A stretch of DNA of 64,000 bases. Origin: Hypericibacter adhaerens. GTDB taxonomy: Bacteria > Pseudomonadota > Alphaproteobacteria > Dongiales > Dongiaceae. Numbering within the stretch: position 1 is the first letter of the stretch; every line of letters begins with the position of its first letter. The position numbers were made by a program, and so were the translations under genes. Shown here piece by piece: positions 7,993-17,156 of this stretch. The notes beneath the pieces were generated by a model. That model was given only the letters and a program-made list of their open reading frames with translations, searched no databases and was not told the origin of the DNA. The DNA lies in contig NZ_CP042582.1 of the NCBI RefSeq assembly GCF_008728835.1, positions 3,065,001-3,129,000 on the forward strand. The letters run 5' to 3'.

Positions 7993-8460
7993 TCACCCCA
8001 GATGCAGCCGCATCCCGTGATGCTGCGCCTCGAAGCCCAGCGATTCGTAGAAACGCTTGGCGTCGGTACGGGACTGGTGGACGAAGAGCTCGATCACCGT
8101 GCAGTTCTTCTGCCGCGCCTGCTCCACCGCCCAGTCGAGCAGGCGGTGGCCGACGCGGCGGTTGCGGTAGCGCTTGTCGACGCGGACATCCTCGATCAGC
8201 ATCCGGGTGGCGCCCTGGTGGCTGATGCCGGCGATGAAATTGAGCTGCAGGCAGCCGATGACCGCCTTGCTCGCGTCCTGCACCACCGCGAGCACGGCGT
8301 TGGGATCGCGGCGCAGGCGGTCGAAGGCCTCCCAATAGCCCTCGGGCAACGGCTCCTCCAACCGCTCGCGGCCGCGGCCCAGATGATCGTCGGCGAGGAG
8401 CCGGACGATCGCCGGCACGTCGTCGCGCAGCGCGCGACGGATGGTGATCTCTTCGGTCAT
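7993..8460 (-). CDS. GNAT family N-acetyltransferase
   Basis: The 155-residue protein has the GNAT fold, with an acetyl-CoA-binding segment built around VDKRYRNRRVGHRLLDWAV and a C-terminal FYESLGFEAQHHGMRLHL strand. These enzymes move an acetyl group from acetyl-CoA to an amine, antibiotic, peptide or small molecule; the acceptor here is unknown. The ATG at 8460 overlaps the stop of the upstream MFS gene by four bases (ATGA), so the two are co-translated. Pairing of a GNAT and an efflux-type MFS protein is compatible with detoxification of an amine-containing compound, but nothing in the sequence proves it. Confidence 0.87.
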   Translation of the reverse strand: MTEEITIRRALRDDVPAIVRLLADDHLGRGRERLEEPLPEGYWEAFDRLRRDPNAVLAVVQDASKAVIGCLQLNFIAGISHQGATRMLIEDVRVDKRYRNRRVGHRLLDWAVEQARQKNCTVIELFVHQSRTDAKRFYESLGFEAQHHGMRLHLG

Positions 8461-9674
8461 GCCGCTGCGCGCTCCCCTGCCCGCATCGGCCGGGCCTCCC
8501 CCGGCAGGAGCGCTGCGAGGATACCCACCGCGAGCGCGCAACCCGCCAGCCCCCAGAAGAGCGCCGAGAAGCCGCCCTGCCAGCCATAGAGCAAGGCCAC
8601 GGCCTGCACGCCGATCGGCGTCGCCAGGATGCCGATGCCGTGACGGATGCCGTAGATCAGGCCGCGGCGGCGCTGCGGCGCATAGCGGGCGAGCAGCACG
8701 CTTTCCGAGGGCGAGCCGATATCGAACAGAAAGGCGACGGCGGCGGCGAGCGCCACGGTCTCCCAGCGCTCGGCGAAGACGGCACCCGCCAGCAGCAGCG
8801 CCTTGAGGAAGAAGCTGATGCTGTAGGCCCATTTCGCAGACCCGTGATCCACGAGCCAGCCGCCGACGATCTGCCCGAGGCTGCCAACGAGATAAATCGC
8901 GCCGATGACGAGGGTCAGGTCGAGGATGCCGGCCCGGCCCGCGACGGGCAGCGTCCCTTCGAGCCATTTGGGGAGTGCCGTGGTGAAGGCGGCATAGATC
9001 ACGGAGAAGAGCAGCATGGTGACGCAGAGCGTGATCGCGGCCCGCCGCAGCGTCGCGCCGGTCGGCGCCGGCCGCTCGACGAGATCGTGGGAGCGCTCGA
9101 CCAGCCATCCCGCGCGGCGCAGGAACGGCAGGGCGAGGCCCAGCAGCAGCGCCACCGCGCCGGGCAGGATGAAGGCGCTGCGCCAGCCGGACCAGGCGGT
9201 CATGGCGCCGGCGACCGGCGAGGCGGCCGCGACGCCGAGGCTGCCGCAGACGCCGACCCAGCCCATGACCTTGCCCTGGTTGACCGCGTTGCGGATGGCG
9301 AGCGAGCTGCCGACGGGGTGGTAGATCGAGGCGAAGAGACCGAGCACCATGAGGGCCAGGGTCAGCGAGGCCGGCCCGTCGGCAAGGCCCGCCAGGATCG
9401 CGGCGCCGCCGCAGCCGAGGAAGAAGATGGTCATGAGCGTGAGCTCGCCCCAGCGGTCGCTGAGCCAGCCCGCGAGCGGCGCGCCGAGGCCGATCAGGAG
9501 CGAGGGAATGGTCCAGAGCGCGATCAGCTCGGCATAGGAGCGGCTCCAGTCCTGCTCGAGCGCCAGGACAAGGACGACATAGAGGCCGATCAGCACATGC
9601 AAGACGAAATGACCGACCGCCGCTACCGCGAGGGCAGTGCGGGCCGGCCGTCTTTCGTGCGCCGCAGCGTCCAT
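8457..9674 (-). CDS. Major facilitator superfamily transporter
   Basis: The 405-residue protein shows about twelve hydrophobic helices in two halves, with the MFS loop motif GWLSDRWGE after helix 2 and a related basic loop GGWLVDHGS in the second half. I chose the ATG at 9674 because the frame further upstream reads into the palindromic repeat at 9712-9789 (giving the typical false peptide WTPAFAGMT). It is probably an efflux or uptake permease for a small molecule and forms an overlapping pair with the GNAT gene. Substrate and direction are unknown. Confidence 0.88.
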   Translation of the reverse strand: MDAAAHERRPARTALAVAAVGHFVLHVLIGLYVVLVLALEQDWSRSYAELIALWTIPSLLIGLGAPLAGWLSDRWGELTLMTIFFLGCGGAAILAGLADGPASLTLALMVLGLFASIYHPVGSSLAIRNAVNQGKVMGWVGVCGSLGVAAASPVAGAMTAWSGWRSAFILPGAVALLLGLALPFLRRAGWLVERSHDLVERPAPTGATLRRAAITLCVTMLLFSVIYAAFTTALPKWLEGTLPVAGRAGILDLTLVIGAIYLVGSLGQIVGGWLVDHGSAKWAYSISFFLKALLLAGAVFAERWETVALAAAVAFLFDIGSPSESVLLARYAPQRRRGLIYGIRHGIGILATPIGVQAVALLYGWQGGFSALFWGLAGCALAVGILAALLPGEARPMRAGERAAA

Positions 9675-9711
9675 GCCCTCGATCCTGCCTCGCGCCGCTC
9701 TCCTCTCAACT

Positions 9712-9789
9712 GTCATCCCCGCGAAAGCGGGGGTCCATATCGACAACGGGCTTGGCCCATCCATGGGTCCCCGCTTTCGCGGGGATGAC
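9712..9789. repeat. Intergenic palindromic repeat, copy 1
   Basis: Arms GTCATCCCCGCGAAAGCGGG and its reverse complement flank a variable centre of roughly 25 bases, giving a near-perfect inverted repeat of 78 bases. The same arms occur at 14438-14517. It lies downstream of parC and upstream of the MFS gene and could fold as a strong RNA hairpin in either direction. Similar high-GC palindromes are common in alphaproteobacterial intergenic spacers. Confidence 0.85.
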
Positions 9790-9826
9790 GGTGGAAGAAG
9801 ACGGTGCTCCTGCTACAGAACCACCA

Positions 9827-12067
9827 TCATAGGAACTTGTTCGACCGCGGGAAGCCCTGGGGCGGGAGGCGGCCGGCCTGGGCGCGCTGGCCGACCCAGT
9901 CCTTGAGCGCGGTCTCGGTCCGACTGCGGTCGCCCGAGCGCCAGGTCAAGCCCGCCTTGAGCCTGAAGCTCTTCACGTCCGAGAGCCCGCCATCCTTGTA
10001 TTTCTGCAGGATCACGCCGCGCCCGCGCGTCATCTCGGGCAGTTCGGCCATCGGGAACAGCAGCAGCTTGCGGTTGGTGCCGACGACGGCGACATGGTCG
10101 TCGCCCTCCTCGATCAGCGCATAAGCCGCCGCCTCCTCGCCCTCGGCGAGGTTCAGGACCTGCTTGCCGGCGCGGGTCTGGGCGATGATCTCTTCCTCCG
10201 GTGCGACGAAGCCGCGGCCGGCGGTCGAGGCCACGATCAGCTTGCGGCCCGGCTTGTGCACGAACATGCCGACAGGGTCCTGCTCGCCCAGGTCGATCAT
10301 CAGCTTCAGGGGCTCGCCGAAGCCGCGCCCGCCCGGCAGCTTGTCGATGCCGATGGTGTAGAAGCGGCCGTTGGTGCCGAGCACGACCAGCTTGTCGGTG
10401 GTCTCGGCCTGGATATGGAAGCGCGGGCGGTCGCCTTCCTTGAACTTGATCTCCTCGTCGGCCGCGACATGGCCCTTGAGCGCGCGCACCCAGCCCTTGG
10501 CCGAGCAGACGACGGTCACGTTCTCGCGCTCGACCAGGGCCTCCATCGGGATCTCGACATCGGCCGGCGCCGTGCCGAGCTCGGTGCGACGGCGGCCGAG
10601 CTCGGTCTTGGGCCCGAAGCGCTTCTTGATCTCGCCGATCTCGGTGGCGACGCGCTCCCACTGCTTGTCCTCGTCCTTGAGCAGGCCCTTCAGCGTCTTG
10701 CGCTCGGCGGTGAGATCGTCGTTCTCCTTGCGGATCTCGATCTCCTCGAGCTTGCGCAAGGCCTTCAACTTCATGTTGAGGATGGCGTCGGCCTGGATCT
10801 CGGTCAGGTCCCATTTCTTCATCATCTTCGCCTTGGGATCGTCCTCCCGGCGGATGATGCGGATGACCTCGTCGATATTGAGATAGGCGATCAGCAGGCC
10901 GCCCAGCACTTCCAGGCGGCGCTCGATATCGGCCAGGCGGAAGCGGCTGCGCCGCAGCAGCACCTCGCGGCGATGATCGAGGAAGGCGCGCAGGACCTCG
11001 GGCAGGGACATGACGCGCGGCGTCTGGTCGGCGCCCAGCACGTTCATGTTGAGGCCGAAGCGGATCTCGAGATCGGTCTGGCGGAAGAGCTGCTCCATCA
11101 GATGGTCGGGATCGACATTGCGGCTCTTGGGCTCGAGCACGATGCGCACGTCGGTCGTGGATTCGTCATGCACGTCGTCGAGCAGCGGCAGCTTCTTCTG
11201 CTGCAGCAGGTCGGCGATCTTCTCGATCAGGCGCGATTTGGGCACCTGGTACGGGATCTCGGTGATGACGGCCTGCCAGGTGCCGCCCTTGAGATCCTCC
11301 TTGGTCCATTTGGCGCGCACGCGGAAGGAGCCGCGGCCGGTCTTGTAGGCCTCGAGGATGGAAGCCGGATCCTCGACCAGGATGCCGCCGGTCGGGAAGT
11401 CCGGTCCCTTGATATGCTTGACCAGCGAGGCGATCGTCGCGTTGGGCGACTTGATCAGATGCAGCAGGGCGTCGCAGATCTCGCCGATATTGTGCGGCGG
11501 GATCGAGGTCGCCATGCCGACCGCGATGCCCTGCGCGCCGTTGGCGAGCAGGTTCGGGAAGGCGCCCGGCAGGACGAGCGGCTCCTGGCCCTCGCCGTCA
11601 TAGGTCGGGCGGAAATCGACCGCGTCCTCGTTGATGCCCTCGAGCATGAGGGCCGCGACCTCGGTCAGCCGCGCCTCGGTGTAGCGCATGGCGGCGGGAT
11701 TATCGCCGTCGATATTGCCGAAATTGCCCTGGCCGTCGACCATCGGGTAGCGCTGCGCGAAATCCTGCGCCAGGCGCACCATCGCGTCATAGATCGAGGC
11801 GTCGCCATGGGGGTGGAACTTGCCCATGACGTCGCCCACCACGCGTGCCGATTTCTTGAAGCCCGAGCCCGGATCGAGATGGAGCTGGCGCATCGCATAG
11901 AGCAGCCGGCGATGGACCGGCTTCAGCCCGTCGCGCACATCCGGCAGCGAGCGCGCCATGATGGTCGAGAGCGCGTAGGAGAGGTAACGCGTGCTCAGCG
12001 CATCGGCGAGGGAAACGACATTGATGTCGCCGCTGGGCGGCGGCGGGGCGGCTTTGGTCTTGGCCAT
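9827..12067 (-). CDS. parC: DNA topoisomerase IV subunit A
   Basis: The 746-residue protein is a type IIA topoisomerase A subunit. It has [21 protein letters not shown] at the N-terminus (in parts [11 protein letters not shown] and [10 protein letters not shown]), the HPHGD active-site helix and the catalytic Tyr129 in [10 protein letters not shown] coiled-coil tower follows, then a six-bladed beta-propeller-type C-terminal domain. Its length and lack of a GyrA box favour ParC over GyrA. It decatenates daughter chromosomes with ParE, which is not in this window. The position equivalent to quinolone-contact Ser80 of E. coli ParC is Ala90, and the Glu84 equivalent is Asp94. Confidence 0.95.
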   Translation of the reverse strand: MAKTKAAPPPPSGDINVVSLADALSTRYLSYALSTIMARSLPDVRDGLKPVHRRLLYAMRQLHLDPGSGFKKSARVVGDVMGKFHPHGDASIYDAMVRLAQDFAQRYPMVDGQGNFGNIDGDNPAAMRYTEARLTEVAALMLEGINEDAVDFRPTYDGEGQEPLVLPGAFPNLLANGAQGIAVGMATSIPPHNIGEICDALLHLIKSPNATIASLVKHIKGPDFPTGGILVEDPASILEAYKTGRGSFRVRAKWTKEDLKGGTWQAVITEIPYQVPKSRLIEKIADLLQQKKLPLLDDVHDESTTDVRIVLEPKSRNVDPDHLMEQLFRQTDLEIRFGLNMNVLGADQTPRVMSLPEVLRAFLDHRREVLLRRSRFRLADIERRLEVLGGLLIAYLNIDEVIRIIRREDDPKAKMMKKWDLTEIQADAILNMKLKALRKLEEIEIRKENDDLTAERKTLKGLLKDEDKQWERVATEIGEIKKRFGPKTELGRRRTELGTAPADVEIPMEALVERENVTVVCSAKGWVRALKGHVAADEEIKFKEGDRPRFHIQAETTDKLVVLGTNGRFYTIGIDKLPGGRGFGEPLKLMIDLGEQDPVGMFVHKPGRKLIVASTAGRGFVAPEEEIIAQTRAGKQVLNLAEGEEAAAYALIEEGDDHVAVVGTNRKLLLFPMAELPEMTRGRGVILQKYKDGGLSDVKSFRLKAGLTWRSGDRSRTETALKDWVGQRAQAGRLPPQGFPRSNKFL

Positions 12068-12097
12068 GCGAGACTCTGGGGGTGGAAAACGCCAGTT

Positions 12098-12125
12098 ATA
12101 GTAGCCGGAGGGGGTGCGGGGTCAA
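12098..12125 (-). promoter_or_regulatory. parC promoter
   Basis: On the minus strand, TTGACC (12120-12125) and TACTAT (12098-12103) are separated by 16 bases, a good sigma-70 match about 30 bases upstream of the parC ATG. Confidence 0.55.
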
Positions 12126-12135
12126 TGGATAGCCC

Positions 12136-12233
12136 TCTTCCTGTCCTGCCCGCGCTTGACGCGGGCGTCCAGGGCCGGTTCTCGCTGAGTCGCCTTCTGC
12201 CCTGGGTCGCCGGGTCGAGCCCGGCGGTGACAG
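12136..12233. repeat. Intergenic double stem-loop repeat, second type
   Basis: Two hairpins in tandem, CCCGCG-CTTGA-CGCGGG (12149-12165) and CGCCGGG-TCGAG-CCCGGCG (12208-12226), are linked by about 40 bases. The unit resembles, but is not identical in sequence to, the palindromes at 9712 and 14438. It lies between the dadA-like gene and the parC promoter and may terminate transcription from the former. Confidence 0.6.
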
Positions 12234-12246
12234 CGGCAGAGCCCTC

Positions 12247-13542
12247 TCACCACCGCCGATCGACGCGATAGGGCCCCATGTCGAATCCCGTGGCGCGGTT
12301 GGCGACCAGGTCGGCGATCAGGCGGCCGGTGATGGCGCCGTAGGTCAGGCCCAGATGGCCGTGACCATAGGCGAAGAAGCAATTGTCGAAATGCCCGCCC
12401 GAGATGACCGGCACGGAATCGGGCACCGAGGGGCGGAAGCCCATCCATTCGGTCTTGCCCTCCTCCTTGAGGCCGGGAAAGACGGTGCGGCCGCGCTCGA
12501 GCAGCACCCGCGCGCGGTCGTAGTTGGGCGGCAGGTCGAGGCCGCCCAGCTCGACCGTGCCGGCGAAACGCAGGCCATGCTCGAGCGGCGTCGCGACGAA
12601 ACCGTAATCGCCGATATGGATCGGGCGGCGCGGCATCACGGCGGGATTGGGCAGCATCACGTGGTAGCCGCGCTCGGTGTCGAGCGGCACGCGATGGCCC
12701 AGCATCTTGGTCAGCCGTTTCGACCAGGCGCCGGCCGCCAGCACGACGGCGTCGATCGCATGCTCGCCGGCACCGGTCAGGATATGGGTCGGGCCATCCG
12801 GCCCCTTGCGGAAGCCCAGCACCTCCTCCTGCACGACCCGGCCCCCGCGGTTGACGAAATGGCGGGCGAGCTCCTGCACGAGGCGGAAATTGTTCACCGT
12901 GTGCGCATGTTCCGGGTAGAGCACCCCGTGCTTGAAGTCCGGTGCCAGGGTCGGCTCCATCTGGCGCAGCTCGTGCTGGCCCAGGATCTCCATCTTCACG
13001 TTGTTCTGGCGCGACAGCTCCAGCTCGTGCTGCGCCCCGGCGAAGCTCTTGTCGGAGCGATAGACGCTGAGCCAGCCATCCTCCCGCAGCATGTCCATGA
13101 TGCCGGCCTCCCGCATCAGCGTCTTGAAGGCCGGCACCGCCTCGAGCGAGAGCGCGCGCAGCGCCTTCGAGATCAGCTCGACCCGCGAGGGCGCGCTGGC
13201 GGCGACGAACTTGAGGAGCCAGGGGGCGAGCTGCGGCAGGTAGCTCCAGCGGATCGCCAGCGGCCCCAGCGGGTCCATCAGCATGCCGGGCACGCGCCAG
13301 ACGATCCCCGGCATGGCAACCGGCTCGCAGGAGGCGCCCGCGATGATCGCGGCATTGCCCTTCGAGGTTCCCTCGCCCGGCGGGCCGCGGTCGATCACCG
13401 TCACCCTGAGCCCGTCCCGCTGCAGGTAGAGCGCGCAGCAGATCCCGACGATGCCGGCGCCGATGACGCCGACATGGCGCGGCGCATTCGCGGGGCGTGC
13501 CGCGCCGGCGGATCGGAACATCGGCTGGGACTCGTTCGCCAT
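12247..13542 (-). CDS. D-amino-acid dehydrogenase-like FAD oxidoreductase (DadA/DAO family)
   Basis: The 431-residue flavoprotein has a DAO-type FAD motif VGVIGAGIVG near residues 24-33. A typical central domain follows (HAHTVNNFRLVQELA) and a C-terminal FAD contact FAYGHGHLGLTYGAITGRLIADL, given here as FAYGHGHLG then TYGAITGRL. This arrangement matches DadA-like dehydrogenases, which deaminate D-amino acids oxidatively and pass electrons to the quinone pool. The gene lies alone between recO and parC. The specific substrate (D-amino acid, N-methyl amino acid or proline-like compound) is undetermined, so I give no gene symbol. Confidence 0.87.
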   Translation of the reverse strand: MANESQPMFRSAGAARPANAPRHVGVIGAGIVGICCALYLQRDGLRVTVIDRGPPGEGTSKGNAAIIAGASCEPVAMPGIVWRVPGMLMDPLGPLAIRWSYLPQLAPWLLKFVAASAPSRVELISKALRALSLEAVPAFKTLMREAGIMDMLREDGWLSVYRSDKSFAGAQHELELSRQNNVKMEILGQHELRQMEPTLAPDFKHGVLYPEHAHTVNNFRLVQELARHFVNRGGRVVQEEVLGFRKGPDGPTHILTGAGEHAIDAVVLAAGAWSKRLTKMLGHRVPLDTERGYHVMLPNPAVMPRRPIHIGDYGFVATPLEHGLRFAGTVELGGLDLPPNYDRARVLLERGRTVFPGLKEEGKTEWMGFRPSVPDSVPVISGGHFDNCFFAYGHGHLGLTYGAITGRLIADLVANRATGFDMGPYRVDRRW

Positions 13543-13617
13543 CAGGGAAGGTTCCTCTTCGGTACGATCCCTATCGCGTAGTGGAAGCGGCCGGGGGAAT
13601 CAAGGCATGAGGGGCCG

Positions 13618-14370
13618 TCAGGGTGCCGCGGGCCGCATCGCGTGGCGGCGCAGCCGCTCGACCAGGCGCTCGCGCGCGGGCGGCAGGCCGCCGCGCCCAC
13701 CCACGGCCACCAGCGCATGGCGCTCGAGGAAGTAGCCCGTCAAGGCCAGCCCCTGCATCAGCTCGTCCTCCTTGGGGGGCCGGGTGGGATCGGCCAGGAA
13801 GCCCGGCAGCGGCAGCAGACGGTCGCGCCAGGGCTCGGCCGCCTCGGCCGCCACCGCCCGGCCGCTCTTGGGCGAGACGAAGGCCAGCCCCTCCGTCACG
13901 CCGGTGACGGCGCAGGCCGCCAGATCGAGGCCGTAACCGAGATCGCCCAGGAGCGCCAGCTCCCAGCGCACATAGGAGGCGGTCCAGCCGGTGCCGCCGC
14001 TCTCGAGCTCCACGATGAAGGCCGCGAGCCCGTCGAACACGGTGGGATGGGGCTCACGCTCCGGCAGCGCCGCCTCGGTCACCGCGAGCGCCGCCGACAG
14101 CCCCGCCAGCCGGTCCGCATCGTCGAGCAGGCGCGCCGCCGGGCAATCCAGCAGCTCGAGCGTCAGGTGGCCCAGATGCTCCGCGAGCCGCGCGCGCCAG
14201 ATCGCCTGCACCCGGTTGCCCGGCTGGTAGCGACCGCCGGCCGACCGGCTCAGGGCCCCCTTCACCAGCCCCGCATGACGTCCCTGCCCGCGCGTCAGCA
14301 GCGAGACGACGGCACTGCCCTCGCCCAGTGCGCGCACCGCCAGCAGGATGCCTTCCTCTTGCCATTCCAT
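13618..14370 (-). CDS. recO: DNA repair protein RecO
   Basis: The 250-residue product begins MEWQEEGILLAVRALGEGSAVVSLLT, here split as MEWQEEGILLAVR and GEGSAVVSLLT, the OB-fold N-terminus of RecO. LVKGALSRSAGGRYQPGN and the helical, Cys-poor C-terminal domain follow. RecO loads RecA onto SSB-coated gaps together with RecR and anneals single strands. I took the ATG at 14370, which opens the conserved N-terminus; the frame continues to 14442 without a ribosome site. It ends the rsh-acpS-lepB-rnc-era-recO block, separated from era by 234 bases holding a palindromic repeat, so it may have its own promoter. Confidence 0.93.
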   Translation of the reverse strand: MEWQEEGILLAVRALGEGSAVVSLLTRGQGRHAGLVKGALSRSAGGRYQPGNRVQAIWRARLAEHLGHLTLELLDCPAARLLDDADRLAGLSAALAVTEAALPEREPHPTVFDGLAAFIVELESGGTGWTASYVRWELALLGDLGYGLDLAACAVTGVTEGLAFVSPKSGRAVAAEAAEPWRDRLLPLPGFLADPTRPPKEDELMQGLALTGYFLERHALVAVGGRGGLPPARERLVERLRRHAMRPAAP

Positions 14371-14437
14371 GGGAGTTGGGGGAGCTCCTGGTGGACCTGT
14401 ATCAGGCGTCTCTCTTTCGGCGTCGCCGCTCTCGTAC

Positions 14438-14517
14438 GTCACCCCCGCGAAAGCGGGGGTCCATGTCGGTCCAGCGCCGCGAGCTGGCCGTTGGATCCCC
14501 GCTTTCGCGGGGATGAC
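14438..14517. repeat. Intergenic palindromic repeat, copy 2
   Basis: Same arms as copy 1 at 9712-9789 (ACCCCCGCGAAAGCGGGG variant on the left; CCCCGCTTTCGCGGGGATGAC on the right, given here as CCCCGCTTTCGCGGGG then ATGAC), with a different centre. It sits between era and recO and could attenuate read-through between them. Confidence 0.85.
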
Positions 14518-14604
14518 GAACGAGGATAACCGCTTTGGCTTGCCAGCGCCCTCCCCCTACCGGGGCGAGATTTTTCGACAACCTCGCTCTGCTCGAAAGA
14601 GCCG

Positions 14605-15543
14605 TCACGCATCCCAGTCGAGGCCGAGCTCCTTGTAGCGGTCGCGTTCCTCGCTCCAGTTCTCCTTGACCTTGACGGCAAGGAAGAGATGGACCTTGCG
14701 CTCCAGCATCTCCTGAAGCTCGGCCTGGGCCGCCTCGCGCACCGCCTTGGCCCGCGCGCCGCCCTTGCCGATCACGATCGCCTTCTGACCCTCGCGCTCG
14801 ACCAGGATCGCCTGCTGGATCTTGACGCTGCCATCCTGGAAATCCTCCCAGCTCTCGGTCTCGACCGTGAGGGCGTACGGCACCTCCTGATGGAGCTGGC
14901 GGAAGAGATGCTCGCGCGTCACCTCGGCCGCGAGGAGCCGCAGGGGAACGTCGGTGATCTGGTCCTCGGGATAAAGCCAGGGCCCCTCGGGCAGCCGCTC
15001 GACCAGAACGCGCATCAGATCCTCGACGCCGTCGCCGGTCTCGGCCGAGATCATGAAGATGTCGCTGAAGCAGCCGGTGGCGTCCATCGCCGAGGCCAGC
15101 GTCAGCAGCCGCTCGCGCTGCTTCACGAGGTCGACCTTGTTGAGGGCGAGGGTGATCTTGCGGTCGGCGCGCTTGAGATCGGCCAGGATGCGCTCGGTCT
15201 CCTCGTCGGGCTGCTTGTGGCTGGCATCGATCAGCAGCACGACCAGATCCGCGTCGCCCGCCCCCTGCCAGGCGGCGGCGACCATGGCGCGGTCGAGCCG
15301 GCGGCGCGGCGCGAAGATGCCGGGCGTGTCGACGAACAGGATCTGGGCCTGGTCGCGCATGGCGATGCCGAGCACGCGGCTGCGGGTGGTCTGCACCTTG
15401 GGCGAGACGATCGAGACCTTGGCGCCGACGAGGCGGTTGACCAGGGTCGATTTGCCGGCATTGGGCGCGCCGATCACGGCGACGAAGCCGCAGCGGGTCG
15501 CCGCCGCTTTCCCGGCTTTCGTGGCTTTCTTCTTGCCGCTCAT
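14605..15543 (-). CDS. era: GTPase Era
   Basis: The 312-residue protein has the full Era architecture. The P-loop GAPNAGKST lies at about 25-33, the switch II DTPG, and the NKVD specificity motif. A C-terminal type-II KH domain centred on VIGKGGARAKAVREAAQAEL binds the 3' end of 16S rRNA. Era assists 30S subunit maturation. The Lys-rich first 16 residues are an extension compared with the usual N-terminus. The ATG overlaps the rnc stop by four bases (ATGA), the conserved rnc-era coupling. Confidence 0.96.
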   Translation of the reverse strand: MSGKKKATKAGKAAATRCGFVAVIGAPNAGKSTLVNRLVGAKVSIVSPKVQTTRSRVLGIAMRDQAQILFVDTPGIFAPRRRLDRAMVAAAWQGAGDADLVVLLIDASHKQPDEETERILADLKRADRKITLALNKVDLVKQRERLLTLASAMDATGCFSDIFMISAETGDGVEDLMRVLVERLPEGPWLYPEDQITDVPLRLLAAEVTREHLFRQLHQEVPYALTVETESWEDFQDGSVKIQQAILVEREGQKAIVIGKGGARAKAVREAAQAELQEMLERKVHLFLAVKVKENWSEERDRYKELGLDWDA

Positions 15544-16262
15544 GGGCGGGACCCGCCGGCGCCGATGCGGGTCAGCATCGCCGCGGCCGCCGCCTGCTCG
15601 GCCGTCCGCTTGGACTTGCCCGAGCCGGTCGCCTTGCCATGGCCCTCGACCCGCACCTCGACCTCGAAGCGCGGCTCGTGCGCCGGCCCCTCGGTCGAGA
15701 TCAGCGCATAGGCCGGCAGAGCGAGGCCCTGCCCTTGCGCCCATTCCTGGAGGGCCGTCTTGGCATCCTGCGGCGGCTTGATCTCCTCGGCCACCAGCGG
15801 CCGCCAGGCCGGCTCGACGAACCGGCGCGCGGCATCGAGCCCGCCATCGAGATAGAGCGCCGCGATCACCGCCTCGCCGGCATCGGCCAGGAGCGCCGGA
15901 TTGTCCCGCCCGCCCGAGCCCGCCTCGCCCGCGGCCAGGCGCAGATGGCGGCCGAGCCCGATGGCGCCCGAGACGCGCGCGATGCTCTCGCGGCGCACCA
16001 GCTCGGCGAAGCGGCGCGCGAGCGCGCCCTCGTCCTCCTGCGGAAAGGTGCGATAGAGCATCTCGGCCACGATCAGCCCCAGCACGCGGTCGCCCAGGAA
16101 CTCGAGCCGCTCATAGGTGCCGAGCCCGCGTCCGCCCTTGAGGCCGGCGAGGCTCGGGTGGGTGAGCGCCGCGGTCAGCAGCGTCTTGTCACGGAATTCA
16201 TGGCCGAGACGGGCTTCGAGCTCGGCAAGATCGGAGGCCTCGCTGCCGGGGCCCGCGCTCAC
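15540..16262 (-). CDS. rnc: Ribonuclease III
   Basis: The 240-residue enzyme has the RNase III signature ERLEFLGDRVLGL with its catalytic acidic residues and the second acidic cluster DAGEAVIAALYLDGG. A C-terminal double-stranded RNA-binding domain follows (DAKTALQEWAQGQGL ... SGKSKRTAEQAAAAAML). It processes rRNA precursors and cuts structured RNAs. I chose the GTG at 16262, which overlaps the lepB stop (GTGA), because this fits the gene-to-gene coupling seen on both sides. An in-frame ATG at 16313 would lie well inside lepB and add 17 residues of lepB antisense-frame character. Confidence 0.94.
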   Translation of the reverse strand: MSAGPGSEASDLAELEARLGHEFRDKTLLTAALTHPSLAGLKGGRGLGTYERLEFLGDRVLGLIVAEMLYRTFPQEDEGALARRFAELVRRESIARVSGAIGLGRHLRLAAGEAGSGGRDNPALLADAGEAVIAALYLDGGLDAARRFVEPAWRPLVAEEIKPPQDAKTALQEWAQGQGLALPAYALISTEGPAHEPRFEVEVRVEGHGKATGSGKSKRTAEQAAAAAMLTRIGAGGSRP

Positions 16263-16987
16263 CGCACCGCCTGGAACAGGCGATCGTAGCGGATCGCCCC
16301 GAACCATTTCCAAGGCTCGAGCCAGCCGGCGCTGCCGTCGGTCGAGAAGAACAGGAACTCGGCCCGGCCGATCAGGTTCTCGGCCGGGATGTAGCCGACG
16401 TCGCTCATGACACGGCTGTCCTGCGAGTTGTCGCGATTGTCGCCCATCGCGAAATAGTGGTCGGGCGGGACCAGATAGGGCGCCGTGTTATCGAGGAATT
16501 CGTCGTCGGAGCGCTCGAGGATCGGGTGCTTCACGCCATTGGGCAGCGTCTCGATGTAGCGCGTCAGGACCACGCCCGTGTCGTCGGTGAAGGTCCCGTC
16601 CGGCTCGCGGGTCACCGGCTGTCCGTTGATATTGAGAATGCCGTGGATGACCTGGATGGTGTCTCCGGGCAGCCCGACGATCCGCTTGATATAGTCGGTC
16701 GAGTTGTCGGTCGGCTTCTTGAACACGGCGACGTCGCCGCGCTCGGGCCCGCCGCCCAGAATTCGGCCAGAGAAGAGCGCCGGGCTGAAGGGCAACGAGA
16801 AGCGGCTATAGCCGTAAGAGAACTTGGAGACGAACAGATAGTCGCCCACCAGCAGCGTCGGCTTCATCGAGCCCGAAGGGATGTTGAAGGGCTCGTAGGC
16901 GAAGGTCCGGATCACCACCGCGATCAGCACGGCATAGATGACCGTCCTGATCGTCTCGCCGAAACCACCCGAATTTTTTCGCGCCAT
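16259..16987 (-). CDS. lepB: Signal peptidase I
   Basis: The 242-residue membrane protease has one N-terminal transmembrane helix (TVIYAVLIAVVIRTFAY). It carries the catalytic Ser in PSGSMKPTLLVGD, the catalytic Lys in YIKRIVGLPGD, and box E GDNRDNSQDSR. It removes signal peptides from Sec-exported proteins at the outer face of the inner membrane. The ATG at 16987 directly precedes the basic MARKNSGG start; an upstream TTG at 17023 would add twelve residues. The gene is coupled to rnc by a GTGA overlap and lies 169 bases after acpS. Confidence 0.95.
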   Translation of the reverse strand: MARKNSGGFGETIRTVIYAVLIAVVIRTFAYEPFNIPSGSMKPTLLVGDYLFVSKFSYGYSRFSLPFSPALFSGRILGGGPERGDVAVFKKPTDNSTDYIKRIVGLPGDTIQVIHGILNINGQPVTREPDGTFTDDTGVVLTRYIETLPNGVKHPILERSDDEFLDNTAPYLVPPDHYFAMGDNRDNSQDSRVMSDVGYIPAENLIGRAEFLFFSTDGSAGWLEPWKWFGAIRYDRLFQAVR

Positions 16988-17156
16988 CGCCCCGTACGCC
17001 GACCCAATTGCACGCCGACTCAATTGCTTGGCCCGGCCGAGCCGGCGCCGCGCGGATGAAGCCAGCTTGCGGCACCCCCTGTCAAGCGAACTTCCAGCCG
17101 CAGCGGGGCCGTCGAACCGGGAACGAGAAGGGTCGATTTCCCCTGGATTCGTGAGC

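Noticed and set aside
10094-12271. Plus-strand open frame of over 700 codons opposite parC
   Set aside because: Shadow of parC; composition follows the antisense codon bias and no domain is recognisable.
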